This document shows positions 1 through 6,842 of a DNA stretch of 14,290 nt, one piece after another (position 1 is the first letter of the stretch; every line of letters starts with the position of its first letter). Made by a program: the position numbers and the translations under genes. The notes under the pieces are model-generated. The model was not told where the DNA came from, searched no databases, and saw nothing but the letters and a program-made list of their open reading frames with translations. Source of the DNA: Flavobacterium sp. (lineage in GTDB: Bacteria > Bacteroidota > Bacteroidia > Flavobacteriales > Flavobacteriaceae); the NCBI GenBank assembly GCA_027483785.1, contig JAIXTU010000274.1:1-14290 (forward strand), given 5' to 3'.

Positions 1-2027
1 CTGTTGCTGGTACAGCTTCATCAGATCAAACCATTTGTACGGGTACTCAGCCTGCTGCTGTTACATTAACAGGTAGTACGGGTACCATCCAGTGGCAAGT
101 ATCTTCTGATAACAATGTTTTCGCTAACATTTCTGGAGCTACAGCGGCTACATTAGCTTCTACACAAATGGGTACTTTAACAGCTACTCGTTACTACCGT
201 GCGGTTGTTACCAACGGTGTTTGTAGTTCGGCTACCAGTAATGCGGTTACTGTTACTGTAAACGCATTAACAGTTCCGACCTTCACTCCAGTAGCGGCAG
301 TTTGTTACAATACAACAATTCCTGCGTTACCAACGACTTCAAACAATGGTATAACAGGAAGCTGGTCTCCGGCCTTGAATAATTTGGCAACAACAACGTA
401 TACGTTTACGCCAAATTCAGGTCAGTGTGCCGATGTAACAACACTTCAAGTTGTTGTTAACTCAACTACTTGGGATGGAACAGCGTGGTCGAATGGCGCG
501 CCTTCTTCTACAGTGGGAGCAATCTTTGGCGGAAACTACAACCAAGCAACAGATATTACGACTTGTACGTTAACGGTTGCAAATGGAGCTACAGTAGTTA
601 TTCCATCAGGTAGCGATGTAACAGTTAATGGTCCAGTAACGGTACTTCCTGCGCAAGGTTTAGGAGTTGCAGGTACATTAACGTTCAACAACAACGCGAA
701 CTTGTTACAGTCTGGTTCTACAAACGTGAACTCAGGAGCTGTAAGCGTTAAGCGTCAGGTAGTGTTGCGTCGTCAGGATTATGTATACTGGGGTTCACCG
801 GTAGCTTCACAGAAGTTATTGGCATTCTCACCAGAGACGTTAACAAACCGTTTCTATAACTTAGATGAGGCAACCAACGCGTTTGTACAAGTTGCTTCAC
901 CAGCTACCACTGATTTTGAAGCGGGTAGAGGTTATATGATCCGTGCACGTAATACACACCCATCTGTTAATACTATGTGGGAGGGTACTTTCACAGGAGT
1001 TCCAAACAGTGGCGATTACCAGCAATCCGCAACGGCTCTTGGAGCAGGTTTCAACATGTTGGCAAACCCATACCCATCGCCAATCGATGCAGAAGCGGTT
1101 CGTACACAAACTTCAGGTACCATTTACTTCTGGACGCACTTTACTCAAGGTGCAGGTACTGCAGCGAACTACGCGTTGTGGAACAATACAGGAGGTGTTG
1201 CATCTGGAAACGGTGTTATACCAAACGGTACCATCCAAACCGGTCAAGGTTTCTTATTGAGCGCTACTGCACCAGCTACGGTACAATTTACCAACAGCAT
1301 GCGTGTGGGTAACAACCAAGGTCAGTTCTTTAGAAACAGCACTGAGCGTCATAGAGTATGGTTGAACTTGTATCAAGGTCAAGGTACTGAGTCGATGATG
1401 TGTCAGATGATGGTTGGATACGTTGAGAACGCTACTTTAGGTAACGATGCTGGATATGAAGGTACGATGTTACACACTGGTAACTCGATTTCAACAATCA
1501 TTGAGCCAGGATCTAAGTACAGCATCCAAGCACGTGCGTTGCCATTTACTGATTCGGATGTAGTTCCGATGAACTTCAAGGCAAATGAGGCAGGAAGCTA
1601 TACGATTGCAATCGGTCAGCAAGACGGTTTATTTACCGAAGGTCAGAATGTTTACTTGAAAGATAACGTGACTTCAGTAGTTCACAATTTATCGGAAGGT
1701 GCGTATACATTCGACTCTGAAGTAGGTGATTTCACCAACCGTTTCGAGATTGTTTACGTGGCTAACCCACTTGGTGTAGACAACCCATCGCTTGATGCCA
1801 ACAATGTTGTGGTATACAAGAAAGATGAGATGGTACACATCAATGCAGGTTCGGCGGTAATGGATAACGTAAAAGTATTCGATATCCGTGGTCGATTGAT
1901 TCTTGAAGTAAACGACATAAACGCAAGCACTACTGTATTGAATACGCTACGTGCTGAGCAACAAGTGTTGTTGATTCAGATTACCACTACAGACAAGTCG
2001 GTTGTGACCAAGAAATTTGGTTACTAA
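1..2027 (+). CDS. Large Ig-like surface protein with T9SS sorting domain (C-terminal part only)
   Basis: The frame is open from the window edge (first full codon at 3) to TAA at 2025-2027, so the start lies outside and the visible 675 codons are the tail of a longer protein. The ATG at 168 lies inside an Ig-like domain and is not the start. In order: the end of one Ig-like repeat (TIQWQVSSDNN to SNAVTVTV), a second one (VPTFTPVAAVCYN to LQVVVN), a WDGTAWSNGAPSS segment common in flavobacterial secreted proteins, a long beta-rich region starting near DYVYWGSPVASQK, and a final region of about 75 residues with VKVFDIRGRLI and a VTKKFGY end. That final region resembles the T9SS type C (ChiA-like) sorting domain; the subtype is from memory. 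The protein is probably exported by T9SS and held on or released from the cell surface, as adhesins and enzymes of this kind are. No catalytic motif is visible. Arginine is coded largely by CGT, which suggests high expression. A strong terminator follows. Confidence 0.88.
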   Translation, partial: VAGTASSDQTICTGTQPAAVTLTGSTGTIQWQVSSDNNVFANISGATAATLASTQMGTLTATRYYRAVVTNGVCSSATSNAVTVTVNALTVPTFTPVAAVCYNTTIPALPTTSNNGITGSWSPALNNLATTTYTFTPNSGQCADVTTLQVVVNSTTWDGTAWSNGAPSSTVGAIFGGNYNQATDITTCTLTVANGATVVIPSGSDVTVNGPVTVLPAQGLGVAGTLTFNNNANLLQSGSTNVNSGAVSVKRQVVLRRQDYVYWGSPVASQKLLAFSPETLTNRFYNLDEATNAFVQVASPATTDFEAGRGYMIRARNTHPSVNTMWEGTFTGVPNSGDYQQSATALGAGFNMLANPYPSPIDAEAVRTQTSGTIYFWTHFTQGAGTAANYALWNNTGGVASGNGVIPNGTIQTGQGFLLSATAPATVQFTNSMRVGNNQGQFFRNSTERHRVWLNLYQGQGTESMMCQMMVGYVENATLGNDAGYEGTMLHTGNSISTIIEPGSKYSIQARALPFTDSDVVPMNFKANEAGSYTIAIGQQDGLFTEGQNVYLKDNVTSVVHNLSEGAYTFDSEVGDFTNRFEIVYVANPLGVDNPSLDANNVVVYKKDEMVHINAGSAVMDNVKVFDIRGRLILEVNDINASTTVLNTLRAEQQVLLIQITTTDKSVVTKKFGY

Positions 2028-2050
2028 GACAAGGTTCTGATAAAGCAAAG

Positions 2051-2079
2051 AAGCGCGGTCGAAAGGCCGCGCTTTTTTT
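2051..2079 (+). terminator. Intrinsic terminator of the surface-protein gene
   Basis: A 10-bp stem (2051-2060 with 2065-2074, one G-T wobble) is closed by a GAAA tetraloop at 2061-2064 and followed by a run of T to 2079. It starts 24 nt after the stop codon and fits a rho-independent terminator on the plus strand. Confidence 0.9.
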
Positions 2080-2135
2080 ATGCACGTTTTTCAGGAAAAG
2101 TTTTTAGATGAAGTTGAAATGCGGAATGATTTTCT

Positions 2136-2324
2136 GCGTAAGGGACGGCAGCGGAAAGCTTGTGCAAATGGAGCTTTAGCACTTGCGCTTTGATTTGGCG
2201 ACCGGAGCAAGCCAAGAGCAAAGCTTGCATGTGCTTAGCTCTTTTTGGACAACTTGCAGCGAACGGCGCGACCCCGCAAGGTGAAATAAATGCGTAAGGA
2301 TGCAAAAGCGGGGATACGCCCAAA
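2136..2324 (+). repeat. Structured intergenic repeat, copy C1
   Basis: First of four related units in the window. The 5' box at 2136-2159 (contains GGGACGGCAGCGGAAAGC) matches C2 at 10167-10190 in 18 of 24 positions. Then come a compound hairpin (2156-2159/2187-2190 and 2162-2165/2179-2182), a hairpin TTGGC/GCCAA (2195-2199/2211-2215) that includes TGGCGACC, and a stem 2216-2224/2233-2241. The box at 2253-2273 (CTTGCAGCGAACGGCGCGAC) matches C2 in 17 of 21 positions. A closing hairpin CCCCGC/GCGGGG (2272-2277/2308-2313) leads into ATACGCCCAAA. Several stems in series suggest a structured RNA or single-stranded DNA. The short open frames across it have no coding character. It lies downstream of the terminator at 2051-2079, so it is probably not part of that gene's mRNA. 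Confidence 0.72.
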
Positions 2325-2587
2325 TAAGTTTTAATTCTATGTGCTTTGATATCTTTCTTTCGAACAATAGCTTTTGGGTGGAAGTAGGATTAGCGAGTAT
2401 GAATGTATTTTAAATACAATAAAAAACCCCTTTTCGGTGGGAAAAGAGGTTTTCATTATTAAAAAATTTAAAACTAAAAAGTAGTAGCGATATCAATTTT
2501 GGGAACTGATAAAACCAAGGTAAATGTATTAATTTATAATGAATCTAATGTTAAATCGTAAAAAACTTTGTGCCGTTTTTAGTTACA
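2325..2587. other. AT-rich gene-free stretch with a possible minus-strand gene tail
   Basis: No convincing gene is visible. On the minus strand a short frame ends LVLSVPKIDIATTF with its stop at 2474-2476, about 20 nt upstream of the 2421-2453 hairpin. A coding tail followed by a terminator is the layout expected of a gene's 3' end, but an in-frame stop lies only about 18 codons upstream. This may be a decayed remnant, but the evidence is thin. Confidence 0.3.
2421..2453 (-). terminator. Hairpin terminator, mainly minus strand, possibly bidirectional
   Basis: AACCCCTTTT (2425-2434) pairs with AAAAGAGGTT (2442-2451) with one mismatch around a 7-nt loop. On the minus strand the stem is followed by T's (plus-strand A-run from 2421), and on the plus strand by a weaker T-run. 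It may serve the SIMPL gene, whose stop is about 380 bases away, or a lost gene whose tail may remain at 2474-2530. Confidence 0.6.
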
Positions 2588-2804
2588 ACCTGAACTCGAT
2601 TAAAAATCTTTGTCAGAACGCTGTTTCACAATACATTTAGATCTAGAATAGAACAAAATCTGTGTAAATCGAGGTCGCTTAATATTTAAACGGTCGCTTA
2701 CTTCGCTGCATTTATTTGGGATACTGTAGTATCGCAAATAAATTGCGCCCTGTATTCAACCATTTAAATATTTTCTGACTTTAATTTTTAAATCGAATTC
2801 AGGT
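2588..2804. mobile_element. MITE-like 217-bp imperfect inverted repeat, probably decayed
   Basis: The outer arms at 2588-2618 and 2773-2804 (minus) begin ACCTGAAYTCGATT and end GTCAGAA, with 26 of 32 aligned columns identical. The inner arms are 2681-2693 with 2760-2772 (AATATTTAAAYGG, 12 of 13) and 2708-2718 with 2735-2746 (one bulge). The tip is GATAC-TGTA-GTATC at 2720-2733. In the right arm GTCAGAA directly abuts the AATATTTAAA block; in the left arm 62 extra bases (2619-2680) separate them. There is no transposase and no clear target-site duplication. A minus-strand open frame of about 50 codons crosses it but has no convincing start. It could be a non-autonomous transposon remnant or another inverted duplication. 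Confidence 0.5.
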
Positions 2805-2832
2805 TTACAATCTTCTATACGTTTGCTTTAAT

Positions 2833-3594
2833 TTAATCGAGTTCATATTCTAAACGCACGGTGATACGTGCCGTCTTATTTTTTGAATACGTGTCGTTAA
2901 TTCCACCGTAACTATCTTCCTCGGTGCTGCCTTGGCCCGTAATTTGAAATACGCCGAGAGTGGCTCGTTTCATTTTACCAAGATCGCCATTACCCGTTTC
3001 AACTATTTTTTCGGCACGTTCGCGAGCGTCCTTTGTTGCGCTTTCAATGAGGCTCTGTTTTAGTCCGGGAAGTTGGGAGTAGGTGTATTGAACCGAGTTC
3101 GAACTCAATTCAACGCCGCTGTTAATTAGCTCCGAGGTTTTATTGGAAACTTGTTCGATGCGTTTCATTAAATCTGGGTTGTTTTTAGCCGAGAATATAA
3201 TTGTTTGGCGCGCTTCGTAACCGTCGAAAACTTGCGTGTATTGATTTTGATAGGTATTGTTCGGATTTTCAATTCGTACTTCTCGAAACTTCTTTTCGAA
3301 GCTTATAGCCCCAAATGAAAACTCATTACTCTTAAATCCTTTTCCAATGAAGAAATTGGAAACCGTTTTTTGATCGTTTGTAATTTTGTTATAGGCTGTT
3401 TTGATGTCTGGCGAGTTCGTTGTAAAACTTGCCGACCACAATATTTCATCAGAAACAAAGTCTTTTGTTCCCAATCCGATGACAGAAATGCTGTCATCGT
3501 TGGCATTGCGATTGCGGAACGAACTGCCCAAAATAGCAGCAGTGGCAATCATGGCCGCACCGATTATTGCCGTACTTAAAATTCGTTTATCCAT
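2833..3594 (-). CDS. SIMPL-domain (DUF541) envelope protein
   Basis: The 253-residue protein has a hydrophobic N-terminal segment at about residues 5-24 (ILSTAIIGAAMIATAAILG). No lipobox cysteine is seen, so it is either a membrane anchor or an uncleaved signal, placing the rest in the periplasm. From about residue 35 it reads as one SIMPL domain: an opening strand ISVIGLGTKDFVSDEILWSA, a central YEARQTIIFSAKNNPDLMKRIEQVS, the helix ESATKDARERAEKIVE, and a closing strand KTARITVRLEYELD. Domain and length are normal for the family. SIMPL proteins are widespread, and their molecular role is poorly defined. The ATG at 3594 directly precedes the hydrophobic segment. The start lies 91 bases after the tadA stop on the same strand. 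I see no good promoter in the gap, so co-transcription with tadA is plausible but not shown. Confidence 0.85.
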   Translation of the reverse strand: MDKRILSTAIIGAAMIATAAILGSSFRNRNANDDSISVIGLGTKDFVSDEILWSASFTTNSPDIKTAYNKITNDQKTVSNFFIGKGFKSNEFSFGAISFEKKFREVRIENPNNTYQNQYTQVFDGYEARQTIIFSAKNNPDLMKRIEQVSNKTSELINSGVELSSNSVQYTYSQLPGLKQSLIESATKDARERAEKIVETGNGDLGKMKRATLGVFQITGQGSTEEDSYGGINDTYSKNKTARITVRLEYELD

Positions 3595-3645
3595 TTGATA
3601 AAGTTTTGGTTAGGTGTTAATATAACGCTAATTATTCTAGTAACG

Positions 3646-3663
3646 TATAGCGAACATCGCGCC
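3646..3663 (+). repeat. Possible solo fragment of the intergenic repeat (C5)
   Basis: TATAGCGAACATCGCGCC matches the central box of copy C3 (TATAGCGAACAGCGCGAC, minus 6624-6607) in 16 of 18 positions and is followed by AAAA, as at the 3' end of full copies. The 5' box and hairpins are absent. It lies between the tadA stop and the SIMPL start. It may be a decayed remnant or a chance match. Confidence 0.35.
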
Positions 3664-3685
3664 AAAATTTTTCTAAGGAATTGAA

Positions 3686-4129
3686 TTAATTTCTTTTTTC
3701 TCGAAAAAAATCGAGTAGCAATTGCGATGCCTCAAGTGCTAGTGGTCCGCTCGAAACTATTGTTTTTGGATGTAACTGCGCTCCCATTGCTCGGTAGCCC
3801 CGCTTGCTGTCTTCTGCAGCATATACTATCCGTGAAATCTGACTCCAATATAGCGCTCCTGCACACATTTGACAGGGTTCTAAAGTCACATAAAGTGTAC
3901 AGCCCGTCAGGTATTTTCCACCCAAATAATTAGCAGCAGCAGTGATTGCCTGCATTTCGGCATGCGCGGTAACATCGTGGAGCAGCTCGGTTAAGTTGTG
4001 TCCGCGGGCAATTATGGTATTCTTGGTAACAATTACAGCACCAACCGGAATCTCATTGCGATTATATGCTTGTTGTGCCTCAAATAATGCCTGACGCATA
4101 AAATGTTCGTCGTCAAAAACTTCAATCAT
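3686..4129 (-). CDS. tadA: tRNA-specific adenosine deaminase TadA
   Basis: The enzyme deaminates adenosine to inosine at the wobble position (A34) of tRNA-Arg(ACG) in the cytoplasm, so that one tRNA reads several arginine codons. The protein is 147 residues from the ATG at 4129. It has the cytidine/deoxycytidylate deaminase fold with zinc-site motifs HAEM (H56, catalytic E58) and PCQMC (C86, C89). IPVGAVIV and the asparagine in RGHNLTE are also typical of TadA. Upstream in-frame starts exist (TTG at 4153, ATG at 4150), but a -7-like box occupies 4151-4158, so transcription should begin downstream of it. The protein from 4129 (MIEVFDDEHFMRQAL) also aligns with the usual TadA N-terminus. It is transcribed divergently from the receptor gene and sits upstream of the SIMPL gene. 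No key residue is missing. Confidence 0.95.
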   Translation of the reverse strand: MIEVFDDEHFMRQALFEAQQAYNRNEIPVGAVIVTKNTIIARGHNLTELLHDVTAHAEMQAITAAANYLGGKYLTGCTLYVTLEPCQMCAGALYWSQISRIVYAAEDSKRGYRAMGAQLHPKTIVSSGPLALEASQLLLDFFREKRN

Positions 4130-4150
4130 GCTTTTCTCGTAAGTAAGCAT

Positions 4151-4178
4151 CAAAGTAAAGATGTCCTTTGATTAACAA
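4151..4178 (-). promoter_or_regulatory. Candidate Bacteroidota promoter for tadA
   Basis: On the minus strand TTG (4178-4176) is followed after 17 nt by TTACTTTG (4158-4151), one base off the TAnnTTTG -7 consensus. Transcription would start a few bases further on, leaving a leader of roughly 20 nt before the ATG at 4129. This supports that start over the ones at 4150 and 4153. Confidence 0.5.
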
Positions 4179-4212
4179 CGGAAAAAATTTTGCCAAAAAG
4201 CTTATTTTTATT

Positions 4213-4242
4213 TTGTCTAAATAAATTAGCCAACTATTTTTG
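4213..4242 (+). promoter_or_regulatory. Candidate Bacteroidota promoter for the TonB-dependent receptor
   Basis: TTG (4213-4215), a 19-nt spacer, then TATTTTTG (4235-4242), a full match to TAnnTTTG with the spacing expected of the Bacteroidota primary sigma factor. The start point would fall about 10 nt before the ATG at 4255. I see no Fur-like palindrome in the short divergent spacer. Confidence 0.6.
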
Positions 4243-4254
4243 CACTCAAATTCT

Positions 4255-6492
4255 ATGAAATTGAAATCACTCGCTGTATTCTCCGCCTTTTTGTTCTCTG
4301 TCGCTGCATTTAGTCAAGATGCCGATCTCGCTTTAAACGATACCATCAAGCAGCTCGATAATGTAATTATTGAAACCACTACAAATACCGGTCGTATCAT
4401 TGGACCAAAAGACAACATCATCTACAACGGAAAAAAATCTGAGGTGTTTGTTGTTTCTAATTTGACGGCCAATACGGCTAATAACAATGTTCGCCAGTCG
4501 CTTATAAAAGCACCTGGCCTTCAGATTTGGGAGAACGACGGCAGTGGCGTACAAGTAAATATCGGTGCGCGCGGTTTGAGCCCGAATCGCAGTTGGGAAT
4601 TCAATGTGCGCCAGAACGGTTACGATATTTCATCAGATGTTTTTGGTTATCCTGAAGCCTATTACAATCCGCCGCTCGAAGCCGTTGAACGTATCGAGTT
4701 CGTGCGTGGTGGCGCTTCTCTTCAATTCGGACCTCAATTTGGAGGAACTGTGAATTACATATTGAAGAAGAATCACGACAAACCTTTTTCATTTACGACT
4801 TCAAACACGGTCGGTTCTTATGGTTTGTTGAGTTCGTTTAACATGATCAGCGGAAAAATGGGCAAATTCACGTACACGGCCTACAACCAGTCGCGTAGTG
4901 GGAACGGCTGGCGCGACAACAACCGTTTTAATGTTCGCAATTCGCATATCAATTTAGGATACGAGTTTAACGACAAGCACAAGCTACTTTTCGAATATAC
5001 CAACATGAATTACGTGGTGCAACAACCCGGAGGTTTAACCGACGAGCAGTTTCGCACGGATGCGCAACAAAGTGCTCGCAAACGTAACTGGTTTAATGTG
5101 CCGTGGAATGTTTTCGCTCTGAAATACAACGTAGCTATAAACGAGTCTTTTTCCATCAACAACACCTTGTTCGGTTTAATTGGTGAGCGTAACAGCGTAG
5201 GAAACACCGAACAAATAACAAATCCAGATGTAGTCGATCCGGCTACAAACGATTTTAAAAATCGTCGTCTTGATCGCGATTATTACGCAAACATCGGTCT
5301 TGAATCGCGTGCTTTGTACAAGTACCAACTTTTTAACCTCACTCAGAACCTAGCTTTCGGCGCTCGTGTGTACAACGCAAACACCGTTCGCAAGCAAAAC
5401 GGACGCGGTACAACGGGCTTCGATTTCGATCTTAGCGAGGTAGGCAATTACACCCGACGCCTTCATTTTAAAACCAATAACATTGCTTTATTTGCCGAAA
5501 ATACATTCTCGTTCACAGAGAAACTTCGCGTAACGCCCGGCGTACGTATGGAGTATGTTGAAAACGTGGCAGTTGGACTATTTGCCGTAAATCAAGGCAA
5601 TGGCGTTTATTTGCCAGAAAAGCGAAACAACCGCAACTTTTTCTTGGCTGGAGTAGGAGCAGAGTACGACGTTACCAAGCGAATTCAAGCATACGGAAAC
5701 ATTTCGCAATCGTACCGTCCGGTTTTGTTTGGCGATTTAACCCCACCTGCAACAACTGATGTAGTCGATGAAAATCTTAAAGATGCTTCCGGCTACAACG
5801 TCGATCTAGGTGTTCGTGGTAAATTCCTCAAGTTCTTTACCGCCGATGTAAGCTATTTTTACCTGCGCTACAACGACCGAATTGGAGTGGTTTCGCAATT
5901 TGTAGATAACAATCCGGCAAACGGCACATTTCAGTTCAGAACTAATTTAGGTTCAAGCATTCACAAAGGTGTAGAATCGTCTTTAGACCTTAACCTTACC
6001 GAAGCATTCAAGCTTGCCGAACGTTTCGGAACGCTAAACATCTTCGGAACGCTGTCTTGGATTAGCGCACGTTACAACGATTTCCGAGTAACTTCAACCA
6101 CAGGAACTGCACCAAACGTAACGATTACCGAAACCAATTTGTCGGGCAATCGCGTAGAAAATGCACCGAGATACATTCATACCGTCGGATTAACGTACAC
6201 CAAATCGGGTTTTACTTTCTCGACTTCAGGTCGTTTCAACTCTGCTGTGTATACCGATGCACAAAATACGCTTGCACCTTCAGCCAATGGCAATGTGGGT
6301 AAACTCGATAAATACCAAGTTTTCGATGTGTCTCTAGCGTATAATTTCCTGAAAAAGTACACGGTTACCGCAGGTGCCTCGAACTTCACCGACCAAACAT
6401 ATGCTACTCGTCGCGCCGGAGGTTATCCAGGCCCGGGTATTTTGCCAGGCGAAGGACGCACGTTCTATCTCGGTTTAACGGCAAGTTTCTAA
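4255..6492 (+). CDS. FecA-like TonB-dependent outer membrane receptor
   Basis: This 745-residue outer membrane receptor probably imports a ferric chelate using TonB/ExbBD energy. The signal peptide is residues 1 to about 20 (hydrophobic LAVFSAFLFSVAAFSQ). A short N-terminal stretch with QLDNVIIETTT, a possible TonB-box region, is followed by a plug at about 50-170 with IGARGLSPNRSWEF (from about 103), FGYPEAYYNPP (from about 130), and VERIEFVRGGASLQFGPQFG. The 22-strand-type barrel fills the rest and ends in phenylalanine. The plug and the near-terminal YATRRAGGYPGPGILPGEGR resemble FecA-family receptors of Bacteroidota. There is no N-terminal STN signalling domain, no carboxypeptidase-regulatory-like domain, and no fecIR-type regulator nearby. 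The upstream TTG at 4240 is rejected because the ATG at 4255 gives the signal peptide directly and the -7 box ends at 4242. The substrate cannot be read from the sequence. Confidence 0.9.
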   Translation: MKLKSLAVFSAFLFSVAAFSQDADLALNDTIKQLDNVIIETTTNTGRIIGPKDNIIYNGKKSEVFVVSNLTANTANNNVRQSLIKAPGLQIWENDGSGVQVNIGARGLSPNRSWEFNVRQNGYDISSDVFGYPEAYYNPPLEAVERIEFVRGGASLQFGPQFGGTVNYILKKNHDKPFSFTTSNTVGSYGLLSSFNMISGKMGKFTYTAYNQSRSGNGWRDNNRFNVRNSHINLGYEFNDKHKLLFEYTNMNYVVQQPGGLTDEQFRTDAQQSARKRNWFNVPWNVFALKYNVAINESFSINNTLFGLIGERNSVGNTEQITNPDVVDPATNDFKNRRLDRDYYANIGLESRALYKYQLFNLTQNLAFGARVYNANTVRKQNGRGTTGFDFDLSEVGNYTRRLHFKTNNIALFAENTFSFTEKLRVTPGVRMEYVENVAVGLFAVNQGNGVYLPEKRNNRNFFLAGVGAEYDVTKRIQAYGNISQSYRPVLFGDLTPPATTDVVDENLKDASGYNVDLGVRGKFLKFFTADVSYFYLRYNDRIGVVSQFVDNNPANGTFQFRTNLGSSIHKGVESSLDLNLTEAFKLAERFGTLNIFGTLSWISARYNDFRVTSTTGTAPNVTITETNLSGNRVENAPRYIHTVGLTYTKSGFTFSTSGRFNSAVYTDAQNTLAPSANGNVGKLDKYQVFDVSLAYNFLKKYTVTAGASNFTDQTYATRRAGGYPGPGILPGEGRTFYLGLTASF

Positions 6493-6518
6493 CTCATTTT
6501 TAAGGAGAAAACACCTAA

Positions 6519-6691
6519 TTTTTTGGGGGTGCCGGCGCTTAACGTATCAGCCTAATAATTGTCGTCTAGCTGGTAAACGCGTGATCACCGAGCTTGTAAA
6601 AGCGCCGTCGCGCTGTTCGCTATATCTTTTTTGCCTACCTTCAATGGAAGTCCCGTAACGCAAAAAAGGATGTCGCTGCCATCGCTCACCC
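6519..6691 (-). repeat. Structured intergenic repeat, copy C3
   Basis: Read on the minus strand. The 5' box (6691-6668, contains GCGATGGCAGCGACATCC) matches C1 in 16 of 24 positions. A T-rich/A-rich hairpin (plus arms 6625-6634/6660-6670) carries an inner CTTC/GAAG stem (6639-6642/6647-6650). Then comes the box AGCGAACAGCGCGAC (6622-6608). An 8-bp closing hairpin CGGCGCTT/AAGCGCCG (plus arms 6533-6540/6600-6607) leads to GCACCCCCAAAAAA. Its long loop holds another stem (6568-6574/6587-6594). It fills half of the 350-bp receptor-dxs spacer and is antisense to both flanking genes, so it is not just their leader or trailer. Apart from the dxs -7 box I see nothing else in this spacer. Confidence 0.62.
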
Positions 6692-6830
6692 GAAATCGTT
6701 GCCCCCATGCGTTCCCTTTTAACGATACGTCTAAATCAACAAAACGTGACGGCAAATCGAGACTAAATTCACCGACATTTTTCTAGGAATAATACACCAC
6801 AGCAAAGCAACTTTTTCGAAGGCAGATTTT

Positions 6831-6838
6831 TACCTTTG
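6831..6838 (+). promoter_or_regulatory. Candidate -7 box of dxs
   Basis: TACCTTTG fits TAnnTTTG exactly and ends four bases before the dxs ATG. No TTG is present at the right distance, so the -33 part is weak. If used, it would give an mRNA with almost no leader. Confidence 0.4.
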
Positions 6839-6842
6839 AAAA

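Noticed and set aside
168..170. ATG as start of the left surface protein
   Set aside because: The frame is open upstream with matching Ig-like sequence to the window edge, so this is an internal methionine.
2078..2367. Minus-strand open frames of 81 and 63 codons
   Set aside because: They lie across repeat copy C1 and its hairpins, have no protein-like composition, and are better explained as non-coding structured sequence.
2752..2760. ATTCAAC fitting the integron attC RYYYAAC core
   Set aside because: The paired boxes and cassette layout of an attC site are missing, and no integrase is present; a 7-base degenerate match is expected by chance.
2611..2780. Minus-strand open stretch of about 50 codons
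   Set aside because: It has no credible start and runs through the arms of the inverted repeat, so it cannot be separated from chance openness.
4130..4153. Longer tadA starting at TTG 4153 or ATG 4150
   Set aside because: The candidate -7 box covers 4151-4158, so both starts would lie at or before the transcription start; the ATG at 4129 matches family length.
4240..4254. TTG start giving five extra residues on the receptor
   Set aside because: The -7 box ends at 4242, and the ATG at 4255 places the signal peptide at the very N-terminus.
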